The translations under genes and the position numbers were made by a program. A stretch of DNA of 64,000 bases from an uncultured Eubacterium sp. (GTDB lineage Bacteria; Bacillota; Clostridia; Lachnospirales; Lachnospiraceae): contig CAJUHV010000008.1 of NCBI GenBank assembly GCA_910586445.1, forward strand, positions 1-64,000. Direction: 5' to 3'. Of the stretch, positions 51,201 through 60,791 are shown in pieces (the first letter of the stretch is position 1; each line of letters opens with the position of its first letter). The notes under the pieces are model-generated. The model searched no databases. It saw only the letters and a program-made list of their open reading frames with translations, and was not told the origin of the DNA.

Positions 51201-53229
51201 TCTCTTTCTGCTCTATATAAGGTATAAAACTCACAGGCGTCATTCCTTCATGGATGGAAAGCATATAGTTGTGCCAGATATGTCCCGGATAAGAGGCACC
51301 TGTCAGCCCCGGCATTGATACCGGCATATCGTATCCTACCCATATGCCCGTCGTATAATAGCGTGTGTAGCCTACAAACCAGCCGTCTTTATTGTCATTC
51401 GTAGTTCCGGTCTTGCCTGCACAAGGCATTTCACCCAGCCCAAGCCCTCTGGCAGTGCCTTCTGTCATAACGGTCTGCAGCATATCAGTCATCGTACGTG
51501 CTGCATTTGATTTATAGATCCGTGTCCCTTCTGCCTGCTGTTCTTTTGATTTTTTCTTATTTTTATCTGACTCGGATTCTGAGCTGTAGATCAGATTGTC
51601 CTGTGAATCTTCGATTTTGACTATACAGGTCGGCTCGCGGTAGCATCCGTCATTTTGAAGCGTAGCGTATCCTGCTGCCATTTCAAGCGGTGATACGCCT
51701 GTTGTAAATCCTCCAAGGGCGGTCGGCAGCCTTTCGTCTTCCGTATCTATTTTTGTAAAATTCATCGCTTTTAAATAGCCAAGCCCTGCCAGCGGTGTCA
51801 GCTCATCAAATAATTTCCATGCAATCGTATTTTTTGATTTCTTTACCGCATGACGCAGCGTGATCCCGCCCTCATATATGCCGTCTGCATTGGCCGGGCC
51901 GTCTTGAACTGGTTCATCGACCACGATTGTATCCGGCGTATAACCACGCTCTAAAACGGGCGCATAGACGAGCAGGGGCTTGATCGCGCTGCCTGGCTGT
52001 CGGAAACTCTGGTAAGCCCGGTTTAATGTATAGCCTTCAAATTCTTGTGTCCGCCCGCCGACTATAGCTGTGACCCATCCGGTCATATTATCTATCGTCA
52101 CTCCGGCTCCCTGCAGCTTATAGACGCCTTCTTCACTCACATCTTCAAAGCCGCCAAGCCCTGCGTCTATTGCCTCCTGCAGCTTTTCCTGTTGCTTCAT
52201 GTCAATAGATGTGTAAATCCGGTAGCCGGAAGTATACAGGCTGCTCTCACATTCTATATACAATTTTCTATATGCTTTATCATACTGCCGTTCCTGTTTT
52301 TCGTTTTCAAAGTAATGCTGAAATTCAAATCCCTGTGCTTTCATCAGTGCGCGTACCGCACAGTAATTGACATATGTTTCTACATAATCGATTTTTTTAA
52401 TGCTCTTACTCCTTTTCAGCTTGATCTTTTCTTTTTTCGCCTCCGCAGCCGCTGCCCGTGAAATGTATCCCTGATCATACATGGCAGAAAGCATGCGGTT
52501 GCGCCGGCTGATCGTGTTCTTTTTGTTATTCACCGGGTCATATAAGGACGGATTGTTGGGTATCGCACATAAAAATACGGTCTGCGACAGATCCAGCTCG
52601 TCTATATTTTTGCTGAAATATCCCTGCGCAGCTGCCTGTATTCCGTAATATCCATGTCCAAAATAAATATTGTTTAAATAAAATTCCATAATCTGGCTTT
52701 TGGTATATTTATCCTCCAGGTTGCGCGCAATAAAAATTTCCTCCATTTTCCGCTGCCAGGTCTTTTCTGTATTCAAAAAAACTGTACGGGCAAGCTGCTG
52801 TGTAATCGTACTGCCGCCCTGTGTCACCTCGCCGTTGCGGATCATTGCGATCACAGCCCTCAGAATCGCACGGTAATCCACGCCATCGTGCTTTTCAAAC
52901 TGACGGTCTTCTACCGCTATATAAGTCTTTACTACGATCTCTGGTATCTGGTCAAACTCAAGATAATAGGAGTCTTTTTCGCCTTTATAAGCCTTTAGCA
53001 GCTTTCCTTTCTGATCATATACGAGTCCGGTCTCGCCTTTTCGAAACAGTTCCTTGCTGGATTTTGCTACCAGTGAATCTGCCTCCTCCTTTAACTCAGC
53101 AACTGTCTGCGCATACCCGCCGCCAAAATAATATGCCGCAGCTCCTACGATTAAGAGCAGCAGGAGCAGCTGCAGCTTAAAGAAAATCCAAAAACCGCGG
53201 TACTTTTTCTTCTTTTTCTGTTTTGCCAT
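51178..53229 (-). CDS. Class A penicillin-binding protein (PBP1A type)
   Basis: This 683-residue bifunctional peptidoglycan synthase has a basic cytoplasmic start (KQKKKKKYRG), a membrane anchor (about 14-38) and a GT51 transglycosylase domain (VEDRQFEKHDGVDYRAILRA, EVTQGGSTITQQLARTVFLN). The transpeptidase follows, with SxxK in RQPGSAIKPL, SxN in KKSKNTIAW and KTGT in CAGKTGTTNDNKDGWF. All catalytic motifs are intact. GGAG lies seven bases before the ATG. It is monocistronic. A short acidic tail is part of the 20-bp repeat described at its 3' end. Confidence 0.95.
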   Translation of the reverse strand: MAKQKKKKKYRGFWIFFKLQLLLLLLIVGAAAYYFGGGYAQTVAELKEEADSLVAKSSKELFRKGETGLVYDQKGKLLKAYKGEKDSYYLEFDQIPEIVVKTYIAVEDRQFEKHDGVDYRAILRAVIAMIRNGEVTQGGSTITQQLARTVFLNTEKTWQRKMEEIFIARNLEDKYTKSQIMEFYLNNIYFGHGYYGIQAAAQGYFSKNIDELDLSQTVFLCAIPNNPSLYDPVNNKKNTISRRNRMLSAMYDQGYISRAAAAEAKKEKIKLKRSKSIKKIDYVETYVNYCAVRALMKAQGFEFQHYFENEKQERQYDKAYRKLYIECESSLYTSGYRIYTSIDMKQQEKLQEAIDAGLGGFEDVSEEGVYKLQGAGVTIDNMTGWVTAIVGGRTQEFEGYTLNRAYQSFRQPGSAIKPLLVYAPVLERGYTPDTIVVDEPVQDGPANADGIYEGGITLRHAVKKSKNTIAWKLFDELTPLAGLGYLKAMNFTKIDTEDERLPTALGGFTTGVSPLEMAAGYATLQNDGCYREPTCIVKIEDSQDNLIYSSESESDKNKKKSKEQQAEGTRIYKSNAARTMTDMLQTVMTEGTARGLGLGEMPCAGKTGTTNDNKDGWFVGYTRYYTTGIWVGYDMPVSMPGLTGASYPGHIWHNYMLSIHEGMTPVSFIPYIEQKEIEDDFAE

Positions 53230-53407
53230 GATTTTTCTCCAATATCTAAATATTTAACACCTAATAATTATTTTTAAAATCGGACAATTGTTTTATACAT
53301 TAAGCATTTTTACGTTTAGAACTATTTTACACATATTGCAGCTAATTCTCAATAGCATTTATCATAAATTGTTCAGATTTTAGACACAATTTTAAATTAA
53401 TATGTGT

Positions 53408-53413
53408 TATAAT
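53408..53413 (+). promoter_or_regulatory. Extended -10 promoter of the trigger-factor-like lipoprotein
   Basis: TGTTATAAT provides TATAAT with an upstream TG. No good -35 is visible at 17 bp, which suits an extended -10 promoter. It lies 39 bp before the TTG start. Confidence 0.5.
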
Positions 53414-53451
53414 AATAAACAGTTTTAAATATACGAACAGGAGGAACTGAT

Positions 53452-54513
53452 TTGAAAAGAAAATTTGCATTTGTGCTGACTGCAGCCTGTTTGCTTACCG
53501 CCTGCGGCAGCAAGCCGAATATAGTTACCGGAAATAAAGAGCTGGAAGATGCCGTCTATAACAATGAGTATGTATCATTAGCGTCCTACACCGGATTAAA
53601 GGCTGAGAAAAAAAAATATATTGTCACTCAAAAAGCTGTTGATGCAATGATCCACGACCAGCTGTCTGAGTATGCCGAGTACAATTCCGTAGACCGCGCT
53701 TCAGCTGCCGGCGACTGGGTATCTACATCGTTTACTGCTGAATCGGACGGTACGGTCTTTATGCAGGAAGAAGATTATTTTTTCATTCTCGGCGAAGAAG
53801 AATACGGCGCAGAATTTGACGAACAGCTGACAGGTGTTACTACCGGTGATCAGTTAAGCTTTACGATTGACTATGATTCTGATTTTTCGGATATGGATCT
53901 GGCAGGAAAGACCGTAGATTTTGAGGTCAATGTTACAGATGTCCGAGAAGAGATTATGCCGGATACAGACGACGCATTTATAAAAGAACATACTTCTTAT
54001 GATACTTACCAGCAGTTCGAAGAAGCAGTGCGTGAATCGATCGAGGATTCTTATGAGAGCGAAAGTACCAGCGAGCTGCAGGAAGAGCTTCTGCGTAAGG
54101 TGGTAGAATCCTCAAGTATTTTACAGTATTCACGTAAAGAATATGATACGGCACGTGAGGAATATGAGGGCAGCTGTCTTGAAATGTTCGAAATGTTTGA
54201 TATGAATCTGGACGAAATCTATGAGGCACTGGAGATGACAAAAGAAGATGTAGAAGAGGACATCACATATTCTGTATACCGTACGATAGTGATAGACGCG
54301 ATTCTAGATAATGAAAATATGTCTTTGAGCGATGACGAATATGAAGAAGGCATTGCTTATTATATGAAAGAAAATGATTATGACTCCAGATCCAAATTTA
54401 TAAATGATTATGGTGAGGATGAAATCCGCGGACAGCTGCTTGAGGACAAGGTGTTAGACTATTTAACAGCTCATGCTGACCTTACTGAGGTAGAAGCAGA
54501 ATATGAGAATTAA
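53452..54513 (+). CDS. Trigger-factor-like peptidyl-prolyl isomerase lipoprotein
   Basis: The start is TTG at 53452 with AGGAGGA upstream. The 353-residue protein has a lipoprotein signal ending LLTAC (Cys18). An FKBP-type domain (about 90-165: AGDWVSTSFTAESDG, GVTTGDQLSFTIDYD, LAGKTVDFEVNVTDVREE) follows, then a helical trigger-factor C-terminal region (TYQQFEEAVRESIEDSYESE). Exported proteins of this kind help secreted proteins fold. It is very acidic (repeated EE and DD). The ending LLEDKVLDYLTAHADLTEVE is typical of trigger factor. Confidence 0.85.
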   Translation: MKRKFAFVLTAACLLTACGSKPNIVTGNKELEDAVYNNEYVSLASYTGLKAEKKKYIVTQKAVDAMIHDQLSEYAEYNSVDRASAAGDWVSTSFTAESDGTVFMQEEDYFFILGEEEYGAEFDEQLTGVTTGDQLSFTIDYDSDFSDMDLAGKTVDFEVNVTDVREEIMPDTDDAFIKEHTSYDTYQQFEEAVRESIEDSYESESTSELQEELLRKVVESSSILQYSRKEYDTAREEYEGSCLEMFEMFDMNLDEIYEALEMTKEDVEEDITYSVYRTIVIDAILDNENMSLSDDEYEEGIAYYMKENDYDSRSKFINDYGEDEIRGQLLEDKVLDYLTAHADLTEVEAEYEN

Positions 54514-54553
54514 ATAAGGGATCATACAAAGTCCTGACATCATGATTAAATAA

Positions 54554-54618
54554 ACAGCCGTACATTTTTATCTGTTATTTTTCTGTCTGTAGATTTAAAG
54601 TGTACGGCTGTATTTTTC
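54554..54618 (+). terminator. Intrinsic terminator of the trigger-factor-like gene
   Basis: An 11-base stem ACAGCCGTACA/TGTACGGCTGT with a 36-base loop is followed by ATTTTT. Confidence 0.65.
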
Positions 54619-54678
54619 AATATTAAATTTTATACCAAATATTAGTATTTCTTTTTCATATTTTAGATCTTAATAAGA

Positions 54679-55227
54679 CTACTGCTCCATCTGCCTTCCT
54701 AAAAAGCCTGCTGCTGTCATGGTCAGCTTGCTTTCTGTATCACCCATCTTCGTTTTCTCATCCTTATTATAGAGAATGACTGAACCTATAGCATCGCCTT
54801 CACTGATAATCGTGCTGATTGCCTGAGAAGTAAATTCGCCGCTGTCATCCAGCGTTACTTTTACAAACTCGCTTTCTTCCTTGCTCGCCACCATGCTGTT
54901 GCGGTCTTCTATTACGCATTCCAGCTGGTGGCTGATCGGCTTGCCTTCAAAATCCTTCTTGCCGTTACCTGAAGCTGCTATAACATGATCCCGGTCGGTA
55001 ATACATACAAGCATGCCTGTCGTCTGTGCCAGAGATTCTGCATACTGGCCTGCAAATTCGCTTAATTCGCCTATCGGAGAGTACTTTTTTAGGATAATCT
55101 CGCCTTCACGGTCGGTAAATATCTCCAGAGGATCACCTTCACGTATCCGCAGAGTCCTTCTGATCTCTTTGGGAATGACGACTCTTCCCAGATCATCTAT
55201 TCGCCTGACTATTCCTGTTGCTTTCAT
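54679..55227 (-). CDS. spoVT: Stage V sporulation protein T
   Basis: This 182-residue regulator has an N-terminal AbrB/MazE-like DNA-binding domain (MKATGIVRRIDDLGRVVIPK, EIRRTLRIREGDPLEIF). A GAF-like domain (about 60-180: TTGMLVCITDRDHVIAASGN, SQAISTIISEGDAIGSVILY) completes the SpoVT architecture. It modulates forespore gene expression, so the organism probably sporulates. A sigma-G-like promoter lies upstream. Confidence 0.95.
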   Translation of the reverse strand: MKATGIVRRIDDLGRVVIPKEIRRTLRIREGDPLEIFTDREGEIILKKYSPIGELSEFAGQYAESLAQTTGMLVCITDRDHVIAASGNGKKDFEGKPISHQLECVIEDRNSMVASKEESEFVKVTLDDSGEFTSQAISTIISEGDAIGSVILYNKDEKTKMGDTESKLTMTAAGFLGRQMEQ

Positions 55228-55269
55228 ATGAAAAATTCCTCCATTTACAGATTTTGCTTTATGCTGTTG

Positions 55270-55299
55270 TAGTATCTGTAAAATAGCAGTTTTTATACA
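55270..55299 (-). promoter_or_regulatory. Sigma-G-like promoter of spoVT
   Basis: On the minus strand TGTATA (55294-55299), 17 bp, GATACTA (55270-55276). Compare the forespore consensus TGAATA and CATACTA. spoVT is sigma-G dependent in Bacillus subtilis, which supports the match. Confidence 0.55.
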
Positions 55300-55325
55300 T
55301 CATACATATCCAACATCGATAAGGC

Positions 55326-56624
55326 TTACGATTTCAACATTTTTTTCATCTCATCCAGATCCTGTCTGGTACACGCATGGCTGCTGTAGCGTGCTTTTTC
55401 ATACAGTCTGATCCTTAGGCATGCCGCATCAGACAGCGCCGTATCCCGGCCTGTATGATCTTTTCCTGCGTTTTGGCCCTTTTCATCAGCTGAAATACTG
55501 TTTTCAAGCTCCAATGGCGTATACGCCGCCGGAATAACAGTCTTTTTTCCCACTTTTTTCCGAATATATTTTTTGTATACATAACGCATTTTCTGATTAA
55601 GGCTCCCGCCGTCCCAGGGCTCTTTTTTTCTTTTTATAGATCCTATGCGTTCTTTGACCGGAGAATTCTGCCAGAAAAATTCACTTTCGTCCCCATGGCT
55701 GTTCTGCTGTGCGTAGAAGCGTTTATAAGCTGCATAAAATACTTTCGCTGTCAAATAAACAACTGCTGCTGCCAGTCCTATATAAAGTGCAGATTTAACA
55801 ATCTGTTCTAACACCTGTAAAAATAAAGGTGCTTCGCCTGCTGCTGCAGGCATCATAAGCTCCTGCCCGACAGATTCTGCTTTTTCGGCTACTTCTTCTC
55901 CTTCTCCCGAAAGCAGCTGAATAATCAGCAGAAACAGCCTGCGCACAATATATTTCGTCATAGTTCCTGCAGCGGTTAACAGCTGTCCGAGCGGCATATT
56001 CTGCAGCAGAATCATCCCCGCAGTAAAAAACAAAACAAATACCGTTAACAGCATCCTGCTCATTCCCTTTATTTCCCTGGACGGCATATTCTGCATACCT
56101 TCATTTAATTTTAGGAATTTAGATGTATTACGCAGGCTTCTATGTACCACAAACAGTATTAGAAATACAAATGCTTCATAATAGCTGATCTGCATGACAG
56201 CCCGCCTTCCCAATACATAGGCAGTGCCATAAACGGCCAGAAATAAGATGATACAGAACGCCGTCGGGCTCTGTCCACGTAAATAATACGGCCTCATCCG
56301 TTCCACAAAGGATGTTATAATCATGGCTGTTACACACGCACCCATAATAATTTTTAGTTCAATCCCTTCAAAAAACAACATAAAAATTCCGCCTGATGCT
56401 GCATGAAATAGCAAGAATAAAAAGAAATTCCCGCATCTGCTGCGGATTATGGCAAATAAATATAATGGAATGTACAATGTAAGCAGTGACAGGTCCATCC
56501 AAAGCGTCTTTTCTGAAATTACATTATATAATATACAGGCTGTGCTATGACAAATCATTCCCCACATCCCTAACACTAGGATCTGTCTAAAAATATAATC
56601 CCATGACGATATTTTTTTCTCCAT
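55326..56624 (-). CDS. Membrane protein with DUF4129-like C-terminus
   Basis: This 432-residue protein has about eight N-terminal membrane segments, another near 270-290, then a basic cytoplasmic region. The C-terminus (KMRYVYKKYIRKKVG, TPLELENSI, LRIRLYEKARYSSHACTRQD) fits DUF4129: a 'TP-x-E' motif followed by the 'YEKARYS' motif. DUF4129 proteins typically travel with DUF58 and MoxR ATPases, and the DUF58 gene is 15 bp upstream. The transglutaminase-like domain often fused to this family is absent. Function is unknown; envelope or complex assembly is suspected for such clusters. Confidence 0.7.
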   Translation of the reverse strand: MEKKISSWDYIFRQILVLGMWGMICHSTACILYNVISEKTLWMDLSLLTLYIPLYLFAIIRSRCGNFFLFLLFHAASGGIFMLFFEGIELKIIMGACVTAMIITSFVERMRPYYLRGQSPTAFCIILFLAVYGTAYVLGRRAVMQISYYEAFVFLILFVVHRSLRNTSKFLKLNEGMQNMPSREIKGMSRMLLTVFVLFFTAGMILLQNMPLGQLLTAAGTMTKYIVRRLFLLIIQLLSGEGEEVAEKAESVGQELMMPAAAGEAPLFLQVLEQIVKSALYIGLAAAVVYLTAKVFYAAYKRFYAQQNSHGDESEFFWQNSPVKERIGSIKRKKEPWDGGSLNQKMRYVYKKYIRKKVGKKTVIPAAYTPLELENSISADEKGQNAGKDHTGRDTALSDAACLRIRLYEKARYSSHACTRQDLDEMKKMLKS

Positions 56625-56639
56625 AATCAGTTCCCCTTA

Positions 56640-57761
56640 TTATTCTATGTCCCACCGCATTACAGACAGATCAGGACTTGAAAACACTTTCTGCTCCATC
56701 CATGAATAAAGCGGCAATAGCCACACTCCTCCAGTATATGCACTGCACAGCTGCTGAAACTGTTCACGGGCACTCGGCCTTTGTGATGAAGAAACCATGA
56801 CATACATCATATCCGTATTCCCGCTGTCTTCCATATGCTTTTTTAAAAATGTCCCAAACTCTTCCATCTGCTGCGATAAATCCAGCCTCGCTAGGCTCTC
56901 CCGGATCTGGGTCAGATGCTGTCCGCCTCCTCCCGGCAGCTGCTCCATCTCCCTGCCGGTCAGCAGGTCTTTTGCATTGCTATAAACTCCCACTGGGATT
57001 CCCTGCGCAAAAAACATCTCTGCAAGACTATTTACAAGCCGTATGCTTTCTTCCTTCAGCTGCTTATAGTCCATCATTGTTTCGGATTCCAGATTCAGCA
57101 GCAGGCATACCTCCTGGCGCACAGTATATCCATGCAGGTTTGTGCGCAGCTCTCCGGTACGGGCAGAAGCCTTCCAGTTTATATCCCGCATGCTGTCAAA
57201 CGGCTCATATGGACGGATTCCTTGAAATTCAAATGGATCTTCATATGCATACCGCCTTGTAAGCACTTCTCCCATCATCTTTTGAAATGGAATCAAAAGC
57301 CTGCCGGGATCTGCCTGCCTGGGATATACATAAATGGACGCACTGCATGCAACATCCTTATCCAGATGCCTCTCCATAAACAAGTCCGTAGAATCTATGC
57401 TGATCTGTTTGATCTCATAGAATCCGCGCCTGTCTGCCCTAAAGTTTAATTTTCTTGTAATTTTTTGAAACATCATGACTGTGAATATGTCATGTTTATA
57501 GCACCTGTCTGTCACCGCCAGATTTTCTTCCTGCATAAAATCCAGATGCCTGTCTGTCTCAAATTTTACCCGCAGCATAGGCAGGGGAAGCCATTTTTGA
57601 TTTATAATTGTTTCATACAGCTCCCCTTCTTCTCCCTCTGTAATCGAACGCTGCGCAAATGCAGCCAGGACAGTCAGATTTATGTGCCAGAACTTTTTAT
57701 AAATAACCGCCTGCAGTATAAAAATGCAGGCGGCACCAATTGCAATCCCTATAATTTCCAT
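56640..57761 (-). CDS. DUF58 domain protein
   Basis: This 373-residue protein has an N-terminal membrane segment (about 5-25) and the DUF58 core: YEDPFEFQGIRPYEPFDSMR then DINWKASARTGELRTNLHGY, followed by a von-Willebrand-A-like fold (EVCLLLNLESETMMDYKQLK). DUF58 usually works with a MoxR AAA ATPase encoded next door; none is in this window, and a MITE-like element lies directly upstream where such a gene might be expected. Confidence 0.85.
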   Translation of the reverse strand: MEIIGIAIGAACIFILQAVIYKKFWHINLTVLAAFAQRSITEGEEGELYETIINQKWLPLPMLRVKFETDRHLDFMQEENLAVTDRCYKHDIFTVMMFQKITRKLNFRADRRGFYEIKQISIDSTDLFMERHLDKDVACSASIYVYPRQADPGRLLIPFQKMMGEVLTRRYAYEDPFEFQGIRPYEPFDSMRDINWKASARTGELRTNLHGYTVRQEVCLLLNLESETMMDYKQLKEESIRLVNSLAEMFFAQGIPVGVYSNAKDLLTGREMEQLPGGGGQHLTQIRESLARLDLSQQMEEFGTFLKKHMEDSGNTDMMYVMVSSSQRPSAREQFQQLCSAYTGGVWLLPLYSWMEQKVFSSPDLSVMRWDIE

Positions 57762-57791
57762 ATAAACCTACTTCCACTTAATATATCTCTT

Positions 57792-57983
57792 GAGCGTGTT
57801 TGAAAAATCATTCCTGCCAACTGCACGCCCCACTTTGCGGTATATTTGGCCCTCATTCAGTCAACGCAGCCCGCTGCGCCTCCCTCATTCGGGTCAAATC
57901 TCCCACATCATCTTGGACATTAGTAGTCCAAGATGCTTGAAGTGTGACGCACATTTGACAGAAAGCATTTTTCAAACATGCTC
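57792..57983. mobile_element. 192-bp MITE-like element with terminal inverted repeats
   Basis: The ends are GAGCGTGTTTGAAAAATCAT and, in reverse complement, GAGCATGTTTGAAAAATGCT: inverted repeats of about 23 bp. The interior has no convincing gene but two further hairpins (CATCTTGGAC/GTCCAAGATG near 57910-57940 and a GCAGC/GCTGC pair near 57866). It touches the stop codon of the flippase gene and fills the gap to the DUF58 gene. Related ends occur at 1-54, 20269, 34678-34762 and 51081. Confidence 0.75.
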
Positions 57984-59593
57984 TAATTATGAATCAGATG
58001 TACCAGCCTGCTGCCGCCCGGAATAGCCCGCAGTTCATCTTCCGAAAAACAATTAATCTGTAAAATCATTACGCCATACACAATGATTGAAGCGGTAATC
58101 GTAATTGCAGACACGATATATACATTAGCAATTGCCTGATTTAACACATGGTACATTGCAAACGCTACAATCCCCATCGCTGCCGACGCAATCATCGGCT
58201 TTATAAAGGTATTGCGGTATTCCCATTTATATCCTACCTTCTGCGTTATAGAGCGGCAGTTTAATACACTTACAATAACCGGAAAAATACCGTTGCAGAT
58301 CAGCAGTGCATAAACGCCTAAATCTGTAAATAACAATAAGATTGCTAATAAGACAACATGTATTCCTAATGAGACTGCGGAATGTATAACCGGCAGGCGC
58401 ATGTAATTACTTCCCTGCAGAACCGATGTCGTCAAGGTAGATAACGCATAAAATACAACTGCGCTGGAGCCTGTCGCCAGCAGCATTATCGCATACTGCC
58501 TATAAGTAGTCAGCCTCGGAAACAGCATCTGTATAATTGGTTCAGATAATACAGCAAGCCCTACTGCTGACGGAAACGCAATCACCATATTAACCTTGAT
58601 GACCTGTGTAATTTTTTGATGCACGCCGCGTGTATCATTCTGCAGCCGGGAAAGCACGATACTAGGCAGCGTAGATGAGGCCATTGCCGTTGCAATCGCA
58701 ACCGGCAGATTTACCAGCTGGTTATACTGCGTATTAAATACACCCTGCAGTGAAGTAGCAAGCTCTTCCTTATATCCGCGCATTTCCATCAGGCTGCCAA
58801 ACATCAGGTCATCAATCGTATAGCCGATCTGATAAATCGTCTGGCTTAAAATAATCGGAATAATTGTCAAAAACAGCGCTTTGTAAATCTGCTCGCTTGT
58901 CTCCAGCTTTTCATCTGGATTAAATTTCGTCATATACCGCTTGCGCGCAGCTATGAATAGGAATAAGATAAACAGCAGTGCACTCAAAGCTCCTGCGAGG
59001 GTGCCAAGCGTGCCCCCGGCTGCCCCGAATGCTGCTTCTAGATCTCCTCCCGCATACAGTTTTGTAAACCACCATGTAGCAAATACACTGATCACAGCAT
59101 TTACAATCTGCTCCAGAATCTGCGAGAGCGATGTCGGCACCATATCGCCATGCCCTTGAAAAAAGCCTCTGAAAACACCCAGCAGGGCTACAACAAACGT
59201 AGTCGGCGCAAGCACCCGCAGCGGCAGCGCAAGCCCTGTCTTATGGTACATTTTCTCCAAAACGCCCGCACCAAAGAAAAGAACGTTCATGGCAAACAAG
59301 CCTGCGATCAATGCATACACAAGCGCATTTGCAACGACTTTTATCATATTTTGATATTCTGCCTTCGCAATTCTTGCCGACACCATTTTGGATACTGCAA
59401 GCGGCAGGCTGTAGGAAGAAATCGTCAGTGCAATGCCATAGATTCCAAACGCCACTGAATACAGCCCGTTTCCTTGATCCCCCATCATATTGCTCATCGG
59501 AATACGGTAGGCAAAGCCGATTATTTTTGTGATCAGGCCTGCTCCCGCCAAAATACCGCCTTGAAGCAGCAAATTTTTCTTTTTTTCAGACAT
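57983..59593 (-). CDS. SpoVB/MurJ-type oligosaccharide flippase
   Basis: This 536-residue polytopic protein has about 14 membrane segments of the MOP (MATE/Wzx/MurJ) superfamily: LLLQGGILAGAGLITKIIGF, AYRIPMSNMMGDQGNGLYSV, AFGIYGIALTISSYSLPLAV, SKMVSARIA. The polysaccharide biosynthesis protein subfamily with this N-terminus includes SpoVB and YabM; in B. subtilis yabM neighbours spoVT, and the same closeness is seen here. The likely role is flipping a lipid-linked glycan or peptidoglycan precursor, possibly for cortex. The TAG stop abuts the MITE-like element. Confidence 0.88.
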   Translation of the reverse strand: MSEKKKNLLLQGGILAGAGLITKIIGFAYRIPMSNMMGDQGNGLYSVAFGIYGIALTISSYSLPLAVSKMVSARIAKAEYQNMIKVVANALVYALIAGLFAMNVLFFGAGVLEKMYHKTGLALPLRVLAPTTFVVALLGVFRGFFQGHGDMVPTSLSQILEQIVNAVISVFATWWFTKLYAGGDLEAAFGAAGGTLGTLAGALSALLFILFLFIAARKRYMTKFNPDEKLETSEQIYKALFLTIIPIILSQTIYQIGYTIDDLMFGSLMEMRGYKEELATSLQGVFNTQYNQLVNLPVAIATAMASSTLPSIVLSRLQNDTRGVHQKITQVIKVNMVIAFPSAVGLAVLSEPIIQMLFPRLTTYRQYAIMLLATGSSAVVFYALSTLTTSVLQGSNYMRLPVIHSAVSLGIHVVLLAILLLFTDLGVYALLICNGIFPVIVSVLNCRSITQKVGYKWEYRNTFIKPMIASAAMGIVAFAMYHVLNQAIANVYIVSAITITASIIVYGVMILQINCFSEDELRAIPGGSRLVHLIHN

Positions 59594-59804
59594 ATGGTTG
59601 TATCTCCTGTTGCCGCAGTCTTATTTAAAATAATAAATATTTTTATTATACCAGATTTTGTTAATTTCTGGCAATTTATTTGCATAAGTGATAATATTGT
59701 AACATGAATATGCCTGTGATGGTTAATAAATTTTCATTTATATAAAGAAATCTGCAGTTACAGTGCCATTACATGTAGAATTTTCTGAAAGGAGCAGCAT
59801 TATT

Positions 59805-60791
59805 ATGAATATCGTCCTATTAGATGCCGACACAATTGGCAGAGACATCGATTTAAGCATTTTTAATAAGCTTGGAAATGTAAGAATCTATGGTTTTTCT
59901 ACTGATGATGAAATGCGGGACCGTGTCGCTGATGCAGATGTCATTATCTTAAATAAAATGAAAGCAAATGCATACACGCTTTCCAAAGCCTCCCGCTTAA
60001 AGCTGGTCTGTGTCACCGCCACAGGAACAAATAACCTGGATAAAGATTATCTGGACCAGCATGGGATTGCATGGCGCAATGTGGCAGGATACTCTACTGA
60101 ATGCGTCGCACAGCATACATTTGCCCTGCTGTTTTACCTCCTGGAAAAGCTGCCGTATTATGATAACTATGTAAAAAGTGAGGCATATGTAAATAATACG
60201 ACTTTTACCCACTTTTCCAATGTATTTCACGAGATCAGCGGCATGACATGGGGGATCATCGGCCTGGGCGCAATCGGCCGGCGTGTTGCCCAGATTGCCT
60301 CCTTATTCGGCTGCCATGTCATATACTATTCAACAACCGGACAGAATAACAACGCTGAATATGAACGTGTCTCTTTTGAAACACTACTGTCACAGTCAGA
60401 TATTATCTCTGTCCATGCACCTTTGACACCGCAGACCGAAGGGCTGATGGACTATGCGGCATTTGCAAAAATGAAAAACAGTGCTGTCTTTTTAAATCTC
60501 GGCCGCGGACCGATTGTAGTCGAACAGGATCTGGCGGAGGCACTAAACCAGAAAGAAATCGCTGCTGCCGGGTTGGATGTATTATGTACAGAGCCTATGA
60601 GCAGCGAAAATCCATTAAAATTGATCAAAGACAGCGAACGGCTTCTGATCACTCCGCATATTGCATGGGCAAGCGTAGAAGCCAGACACCGCCTGATGGA
60701 TATCATATGGCACCAGATCGAAGAATTTATTTCTCATATGCCGGATCATTCTTCGATCTCTTCACCTAATGTCCAGTCCAGCCCGCTGTGA
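59805..60791 (+). CDS. D-2-hydroxyacid dehydrogenase (NAD-dependent)
   Basis: ATG 59805 (MNIVLLDADTIGRDIDLSI) with AAGGAG ten bases upstream gives 328 residues. The NAD-binding motif is WGIIGLGAIGRRVAQIA. The catalytic triad is Arg in LNLGRGPIVVE, Glu in CTEPMSSENP and His in ITPHIAWAS. The closest pattern is glycerate/hydroxypyruvate reductase-type enzymes. The 3' end overlaps the convergent phospholipase-like gene by 46 bp. Confidence 0.92.
   Translation: MNIVLLDADTIGRDIDLSIFNKLGNVRIYGFSTDDEMRDRVADADVIILNKMKANAYTLSKASRLKLVCVTATGTNNLDKDYLDQHGIAWRNVAGYSTECVAQHTFALLFYLLEKLPYYDNYVKSEAYVNNTTFTHFSNVFHEISGMTWGIIGLGAIGRRVAQIASLFGCHVIYYSTTGQNNNAEYERVSFETLLSQSDIISVHAPLTPQTEGLMDYAAFAKMKNSAVFLNLGRGPIVVEQDLAEALNQKEIAAAGLDVLCTEPMSSENPLKLIKDSERLLITPHIAWASVEARHRLMDIIWHQIEEFISHMPDHSSISSPNVQSSPL

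Noticed and set aside
53252..53310. Sigma-28 promoter upstream of PBP1A
   Set aside because: TTAA-N15-TCCGATTT departs from the consensus in both boxes, and PBP1A is not a flagellar gene.
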